Assembly: GCF_052115445.1 (NCBI RefSeq)
Contig: NZ_JBFRGR010000001.1
Coordinates: 372,001 to 436,000 of the forward strand
Length of the DNA stretch: 64,000 bases
Reading direction: 5' to 3'
Source of the DNA: Paenibacillus_E sp052115445
Lineage (GTDB): Bacteria; Bacillota; Bacilli; Paenibacillales; NBRC-103111
Shown here: piece by piece, positions 1 to 8,572 of the stretch
Numbering within the stretch: position 1 is the first letter of the stretch
Layout: every line of letters begins with the position of its first letter
Notes under the pieces: model-generated
What the model was told of the DNA's origin: nothing
What the model saw: the letters and a program-made list of their open reading frames with translations, nothing else
Database searches by the model: none
Position numbers and translations under genes: made by a program

Positions 1-142
1 ACGATCTCTTGTTGAAAAGAATAAGCTACGATGTAATAACGTAACAACTTATCCCTTGGTTCCAATTTTTCATGTTGCCCCTTCCCTACCCAAATTTATA
101 TCAGAGGACAGGGACATTAGCACAATCAGTCGTTTTGCCCAA

Positions 143-169
143 ACATTCCTCAGAAATAGTCATAAGCTA
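143..169 (+). promoter_or_regulatory. Candidate sigma-K-type promoter for the tiny gene at 208
   Basis: The -10 element CATAAGCTA at 161-169 fits the sigma-K consensus CATAnnnTA exactly, and an AC dinucleotide at 143-144 stands 16 bases upstream where the short sigma-K -35 element is expected. The start of transcription would fall near 176, leaving about 30 bases before the ATG at 208. The match is by eye. It fits a late mother-cell gene, which is when members of this tiny protein family are made. Confidence 0.5.
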
Positions 170-207
170 TCTCGAAACACCAAATATCCAATTGGAGGTT
201 GATTCGA

Positions 208-300
208 ATGAGTTGTGGAACTGGGTATGGTACTTCCGCTGCAGCTGTCTTGGTACTTTTCATCTTATTGGTTATTATCACTAGCGCATTTGTTTGGTAA
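208..300 (+). CDS. Tiny YjcZ-like sporulation membrane protein (30 aa)
   Basis: The 31-codon frame (stop included) starts at ATG 208 behind a good ribosome site (TTGGAGG, 193-199) and encodes a Cys/Gly/Tyr-rich N-terminus (MSCGTGYGT) followed by one hydrophobic helix (about residues 10-29). This is the layout of the tiny YjcZ/YczN-type membrane proteins of sporulating Bacilli, which are typically 25-45 residues. A sigma-K-like promoter precedes it and a strong hairpin terminator follows 20 bases after the stop, so it looks like a complete one-gene unit. The molecular function of the family is not established. I assign the family from composition and layout only. Confidence 0.75.
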   Translation: MSCGTGYGTSAAAVLVLFILLVIITSAFVW

Positions 301-320
301 TTCAAAACTAATACAGAAGG

Positions 321-346
321 ACTACCTAGACTGTCTAGGTAGTTTT
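321..346 (+). terminator. Intrinsic terminator after the tiny gene
   Basis: A 10-bp perfect stem (ACTACCTAGA / TCTAGGTAGT) with a CTG loop runs into TTTTT. It closes the 208-300 unit and separates it from the convergent spo0A gene. Confidence 0.85.
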
Positions 347-373
347 TCTGCTTCCCCTCTCATTCATGCAAAT

Positions 374-400
374 GAAAAAGAACGCTCAAATTGAGCGTCC
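374..400 (-). terminator. Intrinsic terminator after spo0A
   Basis: On the minus strand a hairpin GACGCTCAA / TTGAGCGTT is followed by CTTTTTC, 35 bases past the spo0A stop codon. Confidence 0.8.
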
Positions 401-435
401 TTAACTTGACATATATTATAAAGCTCCTAACTGTC

Positions 436-1233
436 TCAAGAAACTTTATGCTCAATTCTGAGCTTATCCGCCACCATCGCGATGAATTCGCTATTGGTCG
501 GTTTAGATTTCGAGATATTAATTGTGTATCCGAAAATAAAGGAGATGCTGTCGATGTTGCCGCGCGTCNAAGCGACTTCAATCGCGTGACGGATGGCACG
601 TTCGACGCGGCTCGGCGTCGTTTTGTATTTTTCAGCAATAGCCGGGTAAAGTGTTTTGGTGATGGCACCAAGAATTTCAATATTGTTGTAAACCATCGTA
701 ATGGCTTCACGTAAATATTGATAGCCTTTAATATGCGCAGGCACGCCGATTTCATGAATAATGCTCGTAATATTAGCATCCAAATTTTTGCCTTTAGGCA
801 TATGTACGACATTCGCACGAGGCGTTGACGAAGTCGTAGTCGTTGTTGATGAATTGCCTGCAAGCTGACGAATACGATTCGTAAGAGTTTCCATATCAAA
901 TGGCTTTAATATGTAATAGGAAGCTCCAAGCTGCACGGCTTTTTGTGTAATATTTTCTTGACCAAATGCCGTAAGCATAATGATTTTGGGCTGAGAAGGA
1001 AGATTCATCTCTCGCATTTTTTCCAGAACACCTAGTCCATCCAGATGAGGCATAATAATATCTAAAATGAGAACATCGGGCAGCTCACGCTGTTGCTCCA
1101 AAAACCGAAGAACCTCGTTACCATTGTACGCAACGCCCATAATTTCCATATCCTCTTGTTCACCAATGAACTCTGACAATAGATGGGTGAATTCTCGGTT
1201 ATCGTCTGCAAGTAATACCTGAATTTTTTGCAA
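436..1233 (-). CDS. spo0A: Sporulation master response regulator Spo0A
   Basis: Spo0A receives phosphate from the sporulation phosphorelay and switches cells into sporulation by binding 0A boxes. The 265-residue product has an N-terminal receiver domain (about 1-120) with the acidic pair D10-D11, phospho-acceptor D58 in LILDIIMP and a conserved K in YILKPF, then a Thr/Ser-rich hinge (about 125-140) and the Spo0A-specific C-terminal DNA-binding domain containing TPSRVERAIRHAIEVA. Length matches the family. It starts with TTG at 1233 behind AAAGGAGG. One ambiguous base (569) gives an unknown residue in the recognition-helix region. It lies downstream of spoIVB, as in B. subtilis, and has its own sigma-H promoter with 0A boxes. 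Confidence 0.97.
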   Translation of the reverse strand: MQKIQVLLADDNREFTHLLSEFIGEQEDMEIMGVAYNGNEVLRFLEQQRELPDVLILDIIMPHLDGLGVLEKMREMNLPSQPKIIMLTAFGQENITQKAVQLGASYYILKPFDMETLTNRIRQLAGNSSTTTTTSSTPRANVVHMPKGKNLDANITSIIHEIGVPAHIKGYQYLREAITMVYNNIEILGAITKTLYPAIAEKYKTTPSRVERAIRHAIEVAXTRGNIDSISFIFGYTINISKSKPTNSEFIAMVADKLRIEHKVS

Positions 1234-1291
1234 CTGAATTTCCTCCTTTAGCTACTGAAACAAGTTGGTATTTATCTCTCTTATGTAAACT

Positions 1292-1318
1292 ATTCGACAG
1301 CTCTTTTTAAAATCCTTC
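1292..1318 (-). promoter_or_regulatory. Sigma-H promoter (Ps-like) of spo0A
   Basis: Read on the minus strand, GAAGGATTT (1310-1318) matches the sigma-H -35 consensus RnAGGAWWW and GTCGAAT (1292-1298) matches the -10 consensus RnnGAAT, with an 11-base spacer. This is the arrangement of the inducible spo0A promoter of B. subtilis. A weaker sigma-A-like element (TTGGAA near 1385) further upstream could be the vegetative promoter, but its -10 is poor. Confidence 0.8.
1293..1299 (-). promoter_or_regulatory. 0A box 1, overlapping the sigma-H -10
   Basis: TTCGACA on the plus strand (TGTCGAA on minus) is a perfect Spo0A recognition heptamer lying on top of the -10 element. Confidence 0.75.
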
Positions 1319-1325
1319 TGTCGAA
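1319..1325 (-). promoter_or_regulatory. 0A box 2, adjoining the sigma-H -35
   Basis: A perfect TGTCGAA heptamer on the plus strand directly abuts the upstream edge of the -35 element, in the opposite orientation to box 1. Confidence 0.75.
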
Positions 1326-1394
1326 TATTATTTTTCTTTTCTTTTGTTAGAGTTTCTTATATACTATAATATTTAACTTCTAATTCCAACATTA

Positions 1395-1401
1395 TTCGAC
1401 A
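1395..1401 (-). promoter_or_regulatory. 0A box 3, far upstream
   Basis: A third perfect TTCGACA heptamer lies about 100 bases upstream of the sigma-H promoter, near the expected vegetative promoter. Three operators in this spacing resemble the autoregulatory arrangement known for spo0A. Confidence 0.65.
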
Positions 1402-1444
1402 TGAAGTCACTAAACTCGCTATTCTCTCGTAAAATGAGGTTAAA

Positions 1445-1489
1445 AAGAAATAAAGAACTAAAGGCTACTAACTCACCTTTAGTTCTTTG
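1445..1489 (-). terminator. Terminator overlapping the 3' end of spoIVB
   Basis: Minus-strand CAAAGAACTAAAGG pairs with CCTTTAGTTCTTTA and is followed by a T-rich run. The 5' arm encodes the last residues of SpoIVB and the stop codon lies in the loop side, so coding and termination signals overlap. Confidence 0.75.
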
Positions 1490-2808
1490 TCTGTGTTCCC
1501 CGAGGTCGGCCTAAGAATGATTCCAGAGTCCTGAAGCATCCATTCGATGAAGCAGCCATAGCCGCTAGTCGGATCATTCACGAAAACATGCGTGACTGCT
1601 CCAATCAATTTTCCATTTTGAATAATGGGAGAACCGCTCATACCCTGCACAATGCCACCTGTTTTATCCAATAAGCGTGGGTCCGTAATTTTGATAACCA
1701 TGCCTTTCGTACCAGGAACATCTTGTTTGGAAACATGAACCACTTGGATATCGAATTTTTCAACCTTTTGACCTTCTAACACCGTATAGATCTGTGCTGG
1801 TCCTTCTTTAACTTCTTCTGCGAAGGCAACGGGAATCGCCTCTTTATCTAAGCTGTGATCAGGAGGTCCATACATTTTCCCAAAAATCCCGAAAGCCGTA
1901 TTCCGTTCAATATTACCAATCACCTTGCTGTCCTTGTAAAGCGTTGCATGCTTTTCACCAGGATCCCCATTATGGCTTTTGGAAATCGACGTCACATTCG
2001 AATAGACAATGTCACCATCGCCTACAATAATGGGTGTCTGAGTATCCATATCCGTGATGACATGTCCAAGAGCCCCATAGACGCCTTGATCTGGTGCGTA
2101 GAAGGTTAGCGTCCCTACCCCTGCCGCGGAGTCTCGAATGTACAGACCCAAGCGATAAGACTTATCTACGACATCATAAACGGGCTGCAGCTTCACAACA
2201 AGTTCTTGATTGTTTCTTAAAATTTGCAGAACAAGAGGATTCTTGCTTTCGCCTGATTTGGCCACTAACTCTGCGACCTTACTAACATCCTTAGAATCCT
2301 TGCCGTTAATTTTGGTAATTAAATCTCCAACTTGAATTTTTGCTTCTTCCCCAGGTGAAACTTTTTGTTCAGAGGCAACAGTCACTAGATGGTGACCTAC
2401 TACCAAGATACCGGCAGACTTAATTTTCACACCGATCGTCTGGCCCCCTGGGATTACTTTTAAATCAGGTACGACATTCACTTTGACAGTCTTGATTGGA
2501 ATGGCTCCGAACAGCTTGAGCTTCATTTCTGTTTGCCCAGAATGGTCGGATTGCAAAGAGATAGGTTCGTTCAAATTAACTTGAAATGAGTGCTCGGCGT
2601 TGCCGTTTACCTTTACAATATCCGTATCCTTGACCGTGACCTGGGCACTGACCGGCATCGTTAACTGAAGCTGCTTCCCTTGGCCGCTAAACAAGCGGAG
2701 TTCTTGTGGAAAGGAGGCAAAGCTCTGAAAAGGCGGGGACATACTGACCAAGCAAACGAAGAAGACGAGCAAGAGTCCGAACAATCTTTTTCTTTTGTTG
2801 GATTGCAC
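1468..2808 (-). CDS. spoIVB: SpoIVB serine peptidase (signals sigma-K activation)
   Basis: SpoIVB is secreted from the forespore and cleaves SpoIVFA, releasing pro-sigma-K processing in the mother cell. The product shows an N-terminal signal/membrane segment (about residues 8-30), a PDZ domain in the middle (GDLITKINGKDSKD) and a C-terminal S55 peptidase domain with the catalytic serine in QGMSGSPII and a candidate catalytic histidine in GALGHVITD. I choose GTG at 2808, about ten bases after AAGGAG; TTG 2814 and GTG 2817 are in frame but crowd the ribosome site. It lies immediately upstream of spo0A and downstream of recN, the order found in B. subtilis. Confidence 0.95.
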   Translation of the reverse strand: MQSNKRKRLFGLLLVFFVCLVSMSPPFQSFASFPQELRLFSGQGKQLQLTMPVSAQVTVKDTDIVKVNGNAEHSFQVNLNEPISLQSDHSGQTEMKLKLFGAIPIKTVKVNVVPDLKVIPGGQTIGVKIKSAGILVVGHHLVTVASEQKVSPGEEAKIQVGDLITKINGKDSKDVSKVAELVAKSGESKNPLVLQILRNNQELVVKLQPVYDVVDKSYRLGLYIRDSAAGVGTLTFYAPDQGVYGALGHVITDMDTQTPIIVGDGDIVYSNVTSISKSHNGDPGEKHATLYKDSKVIGNIERNTAFGIFGKMYGPPDHSLDKEAIPVAFAEEVKEGPAQIYTVLEGQKVEKFDIQVVHVSKQDVPGTKGMVIKITDPRLLDKTGGIVQGMSGSPIIQNGKLIGAVTHVFVNDPTSGYGCFIEWMLQDSGIILRPTSGNTDKELKVS

Positions 2809-2926
2809 TATCAACACGCTCCTTCAAAATTCCTTGAGCCCTGACGAATAACCTCGTCAATTGCGTACCTATAAGTTAACCCCAGTCCCCTTCTTTTATA
2901 ACTGTAAATGATGACTATCTATACTT

Positions 2927-4654
2927 TCATACCTTTGCTTTCTTATTTTTTGCCATGGTAAGCATTTCTCCCGCATGATGAAGCGTTGTTTCTGTCACTT
3001 CTACACCGCCAAGCATCCTCGCAAGCTCTTCAATTCGGCCAGCATCTGGCATATCTTGAACACGCGTGAATGTTCGCTCATGATCCACTTCTTTCCGAAT
3101 ATAGAAATGAACATCTGCAAAGCTTGCAACCTGCGGCAAATGAGTAATGGAGAAGACTTGACAGCTTTGTGATAGAACGGACATTTTCTCAGCAATTGCT
3201 TGTGCCGCTCGTCCGCTAACCCCCGTATCAACCTCATCGAATACAAGCACTGGGATTTGGTCAATCCGTGCAAAAATTGCCTTCATTGCGAGCATAATAC
3301 GGGAGAGCTCGCCACCTGAGGCAATTTTACTTAATCCGCGCAACGGTTCCCCTGGGTTAGGAGCCATTAGGAACTCANCCTGATCAATGCCTTGTCTGGA
3401 GAACCGAACCTTATTGCCGTCAACCTCAACGCCGCGGTCATCGATAATATGAGCGATCTGCACTCGAAACTGTGTTCGTTCCATTTGAAGATCACGCAAT
3501 TCATGTTCAATCTGAGCAGAGAGATCACTTGCAATACCTTTACGCAGGTTAGACAGGTCTAGTGCATGCACGCCAACCTGTTTCTCAGCAAGCACAAGCT
3601 TGTCTTCTAATTTACGAATAATTTCATCTTTATTTTCAATCGTATCGACTTCGTTTTTGATCTTCTCTAAATAGCTCAGAATCTCTTTAATATTCTCTCC
3701 ATATTTTCGGCGAAGAGACGTGATGGTATCTAATCTTTGTTCGATATAATCTAATCGAGACGAATTGAACTCAATGCTGTCGCGATAATCTCTGATTTGA
3801 TAAGCTGCATCTTCCAGCTGGTAAAAGGCGGATTGCGCCTGTTCAAGTATTGGGCTTAAATTCGTTGGATCTAGCTGCACGATATCCTGCAGGCGTGAGA
3901 CTGCTTTGCCTGCAGCATCGAGACCTCGATTCGTGGCATAGAGAAAATCATAAGCTTCGGAGGAGCTTTGATAAAGCTTCTCTGCATTAGCCAACTTGCG
4001 CTTCTCCTCAGCTAAAGTCTCATCTTCGCCTAATTTCAGCTTGGCTGATGATATCTCTTCAATCTGGAATCGATACAAGTCTAACATTTGCAGCGCCTGC
4101 TTGCTCGTTTCTTGAAGATCGTTCAGCTCTTTTTGAAGCTTCATATACTGATCAAAGCTAGCTTGGTACGTCTTCTTCGCTGACGCAATCTCAGCATCTC
4201 CGAACAAATCCAGGGAATGAATATGCTCGTCCACATGAAGCAGGGATTGATGCTCATGTTGACCATGAATATTAACGAGCCACTCTCCCGTCTTGCGCAA
4301 CATCGTCATATTCACAAGCTGACCATTTATTCGACTTGAGCTTTTGCCAGTCGCCGTAATTTCACGACGGATAATGAGATGCTCGGAAGCATCGGATTCT
4401 ATCCCGAACTCTGTAAGCGTATGCCAAACCGGATGAGAAGCAGGTAAGTCAAACATGGCTTCAATTTCTGCTTTATCAGCTCCATAACGAACTAATTCCG
4501 ATGAACCTCTACCGCCGACAATTAGTGTTAATGCATCTATGATGATCGATTTCCCAGCGCCAGTTTCCNCTGTCAGGACGTGAAAACCTGCTTTAAACCG
4601 AATATGTACATGTTCAATGACAGCTAAATTACGAATTGAAAGCTCTGTAAGCAT
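2927..4654 (-). CDS. recN: DNA repair protein RecN (SMC-like ATPase)
   Basis: RecN acts early in double-strand-break repair, holding DNA ends for recombination. The 575-residue length matches the family (576 in B. subtilis). Walker A (ETGAGKS, about residues 30-36) is near the N-terminus, a coiled-coil region spans about 150-390 with a central turn, and the C-terminal half carries the ABC signature SGGELSRIMLAMK and Walker B VLVFDEVDTGVSG. An ambiguous base at 4569 masks the first glycine of Walker A and another (3378) masks one more residue. It follows argR by 15 bases, so the two are probably co-transcribed. Confidence 0.96.
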   Translation of the reverse strand: MLTELSIRNLAVIEHVHIRFKAGFHVLTXETGAGKSIIIDALTLIVGGRGSSELVRYGADKAEIEAMFDLPASHPVWHTLTEFGIESDASEHLIIRREITATGKSSSRINGQLVNMTMLRKTGEWLVNIHGQHEHQSLLHVDEHIHSLDLFGDAEIASAKKTYQASFDQYMKLQKELNDLQETSKQALQMLDLYRFQIEEISSAKLKLGEDETLAEEKRKLANAEKLYQSSSEAYDFLYATNRGLDAAGKAVSRLQDIVQLDPTNLSPILEQAQSAFYQLEDAAYQIRDYRDSIEFNSSRLDYIEQRLDTITSLRRKYGENIKEILSYLEKIKNEVDTIENKDEIIRKLEDKLVLAEKQVGVHALDLSNLRKGIASDLSAQIEHELRDLQMERTQFRVQIAHIIDDRGVEVDGNKVRFSRQGIDQXEFLMAPNPGEPLRGLSKIASGGELSRIMLAMKAIFARIDQIPVLVFDEVDTGVSGRAAQAIAEKMSVLSQSCQVFSITHLPQVASFADVHFYIRKEVDHERTFTRVQDMPDAGRIEELARMLGGVEVTETTLHHAGEMLTMAKNKKAKV

Positions 4655-4669
4655 GAATGCCTCCTGATT

Positions 4670-5119
4670 TTAAGATAATAAGGACATGACTTCATTTACA
4701 AAAGTTGCACTATTCTCTTTCCCGCGGCAAATAACAAGAATCGTATCATCTCCACAGATAGTTCCNATAACGCCATTCCACTCCAAATTATCAATTAAAG
4801 CACAAATCGTATTCGCCGTGCCTGGCAAGCATTTCATAACGACCAAATTATCCGTATAGTCGATGCTGACAAAATGGTCACTTAATGCCCGACGAAGTCG
4901 CTGCATAGGATTAAATCGTTGATCAGCCGGCATGGAATACTTATATCTGCCATCATCTAGCGGAACTTTAATGAGATGGAGTTCCTTGATGTCCCTCGAA
5001 ACTGTCGCCTGTGTGACATGAAATCCTGCCGCGCGCAGCGCCTCGACCAATTCATCCTGCGTTTCAATCTCATGATTAGTTATAATTTCTCTGATTTTTA
5101 CATGCCTTTGACCCTTCAT
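4670..5119 (-). CDS. argR: Arginine repressor ArgR/AhrC
   Basis: This hexameric regulator binds arginine, represses arginine synthesis and activates catabolism. The 149-residue product has the winged-helix N-terminal domain (HVTQATVSRDIKELHLIKVP, about 36-55) and the C-terminal arginine-binding/oligomerisation domain with GTICGDDTILVICRG. Length matches B. subtilis AhrC. One residue in the C-domain is unknown (N at 4766). It lies between the small unknown gene at 5122 and recN, the conserved place of ahrC. Confidence 0.95.
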   Translation of the reverse strand: MKGQRHVKIREIITNHEIETQDELVEALRAAGFHVTQATVSRDIKELHLIKVPLDDGRYKYSMPADQRFNPMQRLRRALSDHFVSIDYTDNLVVMKCLPGTANTICALIDNLEWNGVXGTICGDDTILVICRGKENSATFVNEVMSLLS

Positions 5120-5121
5120 CC

Positions 5122-5574
5122 TTACACCTCTATGTGAAAAGTGATTTTTTTGATTTTGCTAACGGTCATATCAACGTAAAGGATACCCTGTGCCTCCGGA
5201 TAAATGAGGTTGTAGGGTAGCAGCATGTCACGCACAGCGCTCCCAGTCATCTCAAGTGGCTTGCGTTCTCTTGCCACTTTCACGAGATAAACATCATCTT
5301 CCTTTTGCACAAAATAATCGATAAATAAGCGGCTTTCCAGCTGCTCTCTCTCTCCAACGGTCATGGTAATTGGAATTTTGGTTTTACCAGCAAGCACTTC
5401 GAATCCAGCAGCCTCAAGCAGATCAACAACATCGTCCTCGGGGATATTCGCCTGCCTTGGAATACGTCCTCTTCTTCGACTTGAACCCGCTGACCACTTC
5501 TGAAATCGCCAAAAGACGATACAAACAACAACGATCAGGATTAACAAAATGACTCTTACATCGCCTTGTTCCAT
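5122..5574 (-). CDS. Small membrane-anchored protein of unknown function
   Basis: I do not recognise this 150-residue product. Residues about 6-22 form one hydrophobic helix, followed by a basic Arg-rich stretch (SSRRRGRIPRQ) and a mixed alpha/beta soluble domain of about 110 residues (for example LLEAAGFEVLAG) facing the cytoplasm by the positive-inside rule. ATG 5574 is chosen because AAGG/GAGG lies just upstream; a GTG at 5583 is also in frame. It ends two bases before argR and is probably co-transcribed with tlyA and argR. No catalytic motif is evident. Confidence 0.7.
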   Translation of the reverse strand: MEQGDVRVILLILIVVVCIVFWRFQKWSAGSSRRRGRIPRQANIPEDDVVDLLEAAGFEVLAGKTKIPITMTVGEREQLESRLFIDYFVQKEDDVYLVKVARERKPLEMTGSAVRDMLLPYNLIYPEAQGILYVDMTVSKIKKITFHIEV

Positions 5575-5654
5575 GTCCTTCACCTCGCCATAGTATTCGC
5601 GAAACCAGAAGGGAAATCCTTTAAGTGAAGTGAAACATATACAAGCTTATAATT

Positions 5655-5702
5655 TGAAAAAACCCATCTCAGGGCCGCAAAAGGCGTTCTCAAAGATGAG
5701 TT
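5655..5702 (-). terminator. Possible weak terminator after tlyA
   Basis: On the minus strand an imperfect hairpin (CATCT...CGCC / GCGG...AGATG) ends in GGGTTTTTTC just after the tlyA stop. The stem has mismatches, so partial read-through into the downstream gene at 5122 is plausible. Confidence 0.45.
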
Positions 5703-6532
5703 TATTTTCCGTGTAATTTCTGAGACTCTTTAACCGTCTCGGCAATAAGAGCTTTGATCGAAGTTGGCGCTGCAAGTGACGCTTCCGTCTCGTTGCTCGA
5801 CCAGTACGCAAGGAATTCAATGTTCCCTTCACCACCCGTTATTGGCGAGTATGTGAGTCCCTTCAAGCGAAAGCCGAGCTCCTCAGCAAATGAAAGCACC
5901 GTTGTCAAAACATCAATATGTACATCCGTGTCGCGAACAACGCCCGACTTCCCAACCTTCTCTCGACCAGCTTCGAATTGCGGCTTAATTAAAGCAACAA
6001 CATGACCCTGATCCCCTAAGATTTCCTTCAGTGGTGGCAGGATAATACGAAGCGAAATGAACGAAACGTCAATACTGGCAAAACTAGGTCTTGGACCGTT
6101 CAAATCCTCCAATTTCGTGTAACGGAAATTCGTTCTCTCCATGACATGAACACGCTCATCATTGCGCAGCGACCAATCCAATTGATTGTAGCCAACATCC
6201 ACAGCGTAGACGGAGGCCGCACCATTTTGCAGCGCACAATCTGTGAATCCGCCCGTAGAAGCTCCAATGTCGAGCATGACCGCATCATGTAAGTCGATTG
6301 CGAAATGCTTTAACGCTTTCTCCAGCTTTAATCCGCCACGACTCACGTAAGGATGCAGCGCACCTTTTACTTTCAGTACGGCTTTGCGACTGATCTTCAT
6401 CCCCGCTTTGTCAGCTGGTTCTTCATCTGCAAAAACAAGGCCTGCCATAATGGCGGCCTTTGCCTTTTCTCTGCTTTCAAAATATCCTTGCTCAAGTAGC
6501 AATAAGTCTAATCGTTCTTTATCCGAGGACAT
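5702..6532 (-). CDS. TlyA-family rRNA 2'-O-methyltransferase (YqxC-like)
   Basis: TlyA-type proteins combine an S4 RNA-binding domain with an FtsJ-like SAM methyltransferase and in mycobacteria methylate ribosomal RNA; they were once called haemolysins. Here the S4 domain is at the N-terminus (KERLDLLLLEQGYFESREKA, about 4-23) and the SAM-binding motif is MLDIGASTGGFTDC (about 85-98). ATG 6532 fits the known N-terminus of B. subtilis YqxC; an upstream TTG (6556) would add eight residues without a better ribosome site. It lies between dxs and argR, as yqxC does in B. subtilis. Confidence 0.92.
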   Translation of the reverse strand: MSSDKERLDLLLLEQGYFESREKAKAAIMAGLVFADEEPADKAGMKISRKAVLKVKGALHPYVSRGGLKLEKALKHFAIDLHDAVMLDIGASTGGFTDCALQNGAASVYAVDVGYNQLDWSLRNDERVHVMERTNFRYTKLEDLNGPRPSFASIDVSFISLRIILPPLKEILGDQGHVVALIKPQFEAGREKVGKSGVVRDTDVHIDVLTTVLSFAEELGFRLKGLTYSPITGGEGNIEFLAYWSSNETEASLAAPTSIKALIAETVKESQKLHGK

Positions 6533-6565
6533 ATATAATGTGTTGCTCCTATTCAAAATCGGTTA

Positions 6566-8458
6566 CTAGACCTTCGCCCTTAAGACCTTGCGCGGGACTA
6601 GCTTCTTCACTTCGGAAATCAAGTGGTGGGCAGTTAACCCAACCTCTTCGCGTTGTTCTGGCACGCTGCCATGCTCTACGAAGTAATCTTGAATCCCCAT
6701 CAATTCAACCTGCAAACCAACAATTCGCTTCTCTGCATAGAACTCCAATACCGCACTTCCGAAACCACCTTGGATTGAACCTTCTTCCATCGTGATCATC
6801 GGCATCGATTCCTTAGCTAACTGTAGCAAATAAGCTTCATCCAATGGTTTAATAAATCTTGCATTGACGACACGAAGTTCAATACCTTCTTGCGCTAGCT
6901 GAGCCGCTGCTTCCTCTGCTACTTGAACCATAGGTCCAACTGCGAGAACTGCTGCATAATCACCCTCACGTACAGTTTCCCAAGTACCGAGCGGAATTGC
7001 CTTTGGAGCTTCATCAATAGGAGCGCCAGTGCCATTAATACGCGGATAACGATATGCAATCGGACCATCATTATATTCAAGCGCCGTTTGCATCATATCA
7101 CGCAATTCCTTCTCATCCTTCGGCATCATTAAGACCATGTTAGGAATTGTTCGCAAAAATGAAATATCATAAACCCCTTGATGCGTTTCACCATCCGGAC
7201 CAACGAAGCCGGAACGGTCAATGGCGAAGGTTACATTTAATTTAGGACGACAAATATCGTGAACAACTTGATCATACGCACGCTGCAAGAACGTAGAATA
7301 TACAGCGAATACCGGCTTCAAGCCTTCACTCGCGAGTCCTGCACATAACGTAGCCGCATGCTGCTCCGCAATACCAACATCAATCATCCGATTTGGAAAT
7401 TGCTTTGCAAACTTCAATAATCCGGATCCACCTGGCATCGCAGGTGTAACTGCAACCACACGAGAGTCCTTCTCGCCAAGCTCAATTAATGTGTCTCCGA
7501 AAACTTGCGTATACATTGGCGGTCCGGAAGACTTAAGAACTTGACCAGACTCCATTTTGTAAGGCCCTAAGCCGTGCCAAGTATGGGAATCGTTCTCTGC
7601 AGGTTTATACCCTTTTCCTTTCGTCGTAACGATATGAATGAGCACAGGACCTGCAACTTTCTCTGCCTGTTTCAACGTATCCATGAGTACTTGGAGGTTA
7701 TGTCCATCTACAGGACCAATATAAGTAAAGCCTAGTTCTTCAAACCACACGCCATTTAAAACAAAATATTTAAGACTATCCTTCAGCTTCTCCGCTGTTT
7801 TAGCTAGCGTTCCGCCGATGGCAGGAATTTTCTTCAGTAAATATTCGACTTCCTCTTTAGCTTTCAAATAATGACGGTCCGAACGAATTTTGCTTAAATA
7901 ATTATGAAGAGCCCCTACGTTGGGCGCAATCGACATTTCATTGTCATTCAGAATGACCGTAATATTCTTCTTCTCGTGACCAATATGATTCATGGCTTCT
8001 AATGCCATGCCGCCTGTAAGCGCACCATCACCAATAATGGCAACAACCTTATTATGTTCGCCCTTGAGATCACGTGCCATTGCCATACCCATGGCAGCTG
8101 ACAGGGAAGTACTGCTATGTCCGGCTTCCCAGACATCATGCTCGCTCTCGGAACGTTTAATAAACCCGCAGAGCCCTTTATATTTGCGTAACGTATCGAA
8201 CTTGTCTTTACGACCAGTCAAAATTTTGTGTACATACGCCTGGTGACCAACATCAAAAATCAGTTTATCATACGGGCTGTGAAACATGGTGTGTAAAGCT
8301 ATCGTGAGTTCAACCACGCCTAAGTTCGGGGCTAGATGTCCACCAGTAACGGAAAGCTTCTCAATAAGAAATTGACGGATTTCTCCTGCCAATTCTTCGA
8401 GCTCCGTCAAGGATAACCGCTTCAAATCTGCAGGCCGATTGATTTGTTCGAGCAGCAC
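6566..8458 (-). CDS. dxs: 1-deoxy-D-xylulose-5-phosphate synthase
   Basis: Dxs condenses pyruvate and glyceraldehyde 3-phosphate, the first step of the MEP isoprenoid pathway. The 630-residue product has the thiamine-diphosphate motif GDGALTGGMALEAMNH (about 148-163), the transketolase pyrimidine-binding domain (around SGFVGPDGETHQG) and the C-terminal transketolase domain. It starts with GTG at 8458 behind GAGG. It lies directly downstream of the prenyl diphosphate synthase gene, so precursor supply and chain elongation are made together. Confidence 0.97.
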   Translation of the reverse strand: MLLEQINRPADLKRLSLTELEELAGEIRQFLIEKLSVTGGHLAPNLGVVELTIALHTMFHSPYDKLIFDVGHQAYVHKILTGRKDKFDTLRKYKGLCGFIKRSESEHDVWEAGHSSTSLSAAMGMAMARDLKGEHNKVVAIIGDGALTGGMALEAMNHIGHEKKNITVILNDNEMSIAPNVGALHNYLSKIRSDRHYLKAKEEVEYLLKKIPAIGGTLAKTAEKLKDSLKYFVLNGVWFEELGFTYIGPVDGHNLQVLMDTLKQAEKVAGPVLIHIVTTKGKGYKPAENDSHTWHGLGPYKMESGQVLKSSGPPMYTQVFGDTLIELGEKDSRVVAVTPAMPGGSGLLKFAKQFPNRMIDVGIAEQHAATLCAGLASEGLKPVFAVYSTFLQRAYDQVVHDICRPKLNVTFAIDRSGFVGPDGETHQGVYDISFLRTIPNMVLMMPKDEKELRDMMQTALEYNDGPIAYRYPRINGTGAPIDEAPKAIPLGTWETVREGDYAAVLAVGPMVQVAEEAAAQLAQEGIELRVVNARFIKPLDEAYLLQLAKESMPMITMEEGSIQGGFGSAVLEFYAEKRIVGLQVELMGIQDYFVEHGSVPEQREEVGLTAHHLISEVKKLVPRKVLRAKV

Positions 8459-8572
8459 GCTTGTTTCCTCACTTTCAATGTGAAAATACTAAGATTTCAC
8501 CATTATATCATATTATTGGGTATTTCGTGTGAAACTACCTTCCGAAACGGCATACTACTTGTATACGTACGT

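Noticed and set aside
72..284. A 70-residue frame over the sigma-K-type promoter and the tiny gene
   Set aside because: It lacks a ribosome site and family features, while the overlapping 30-residue frame has both.
391..899. Frames overlapping spo0A on both strands
   Set aside because: They are shadows of spo0A, whose domains are complete.
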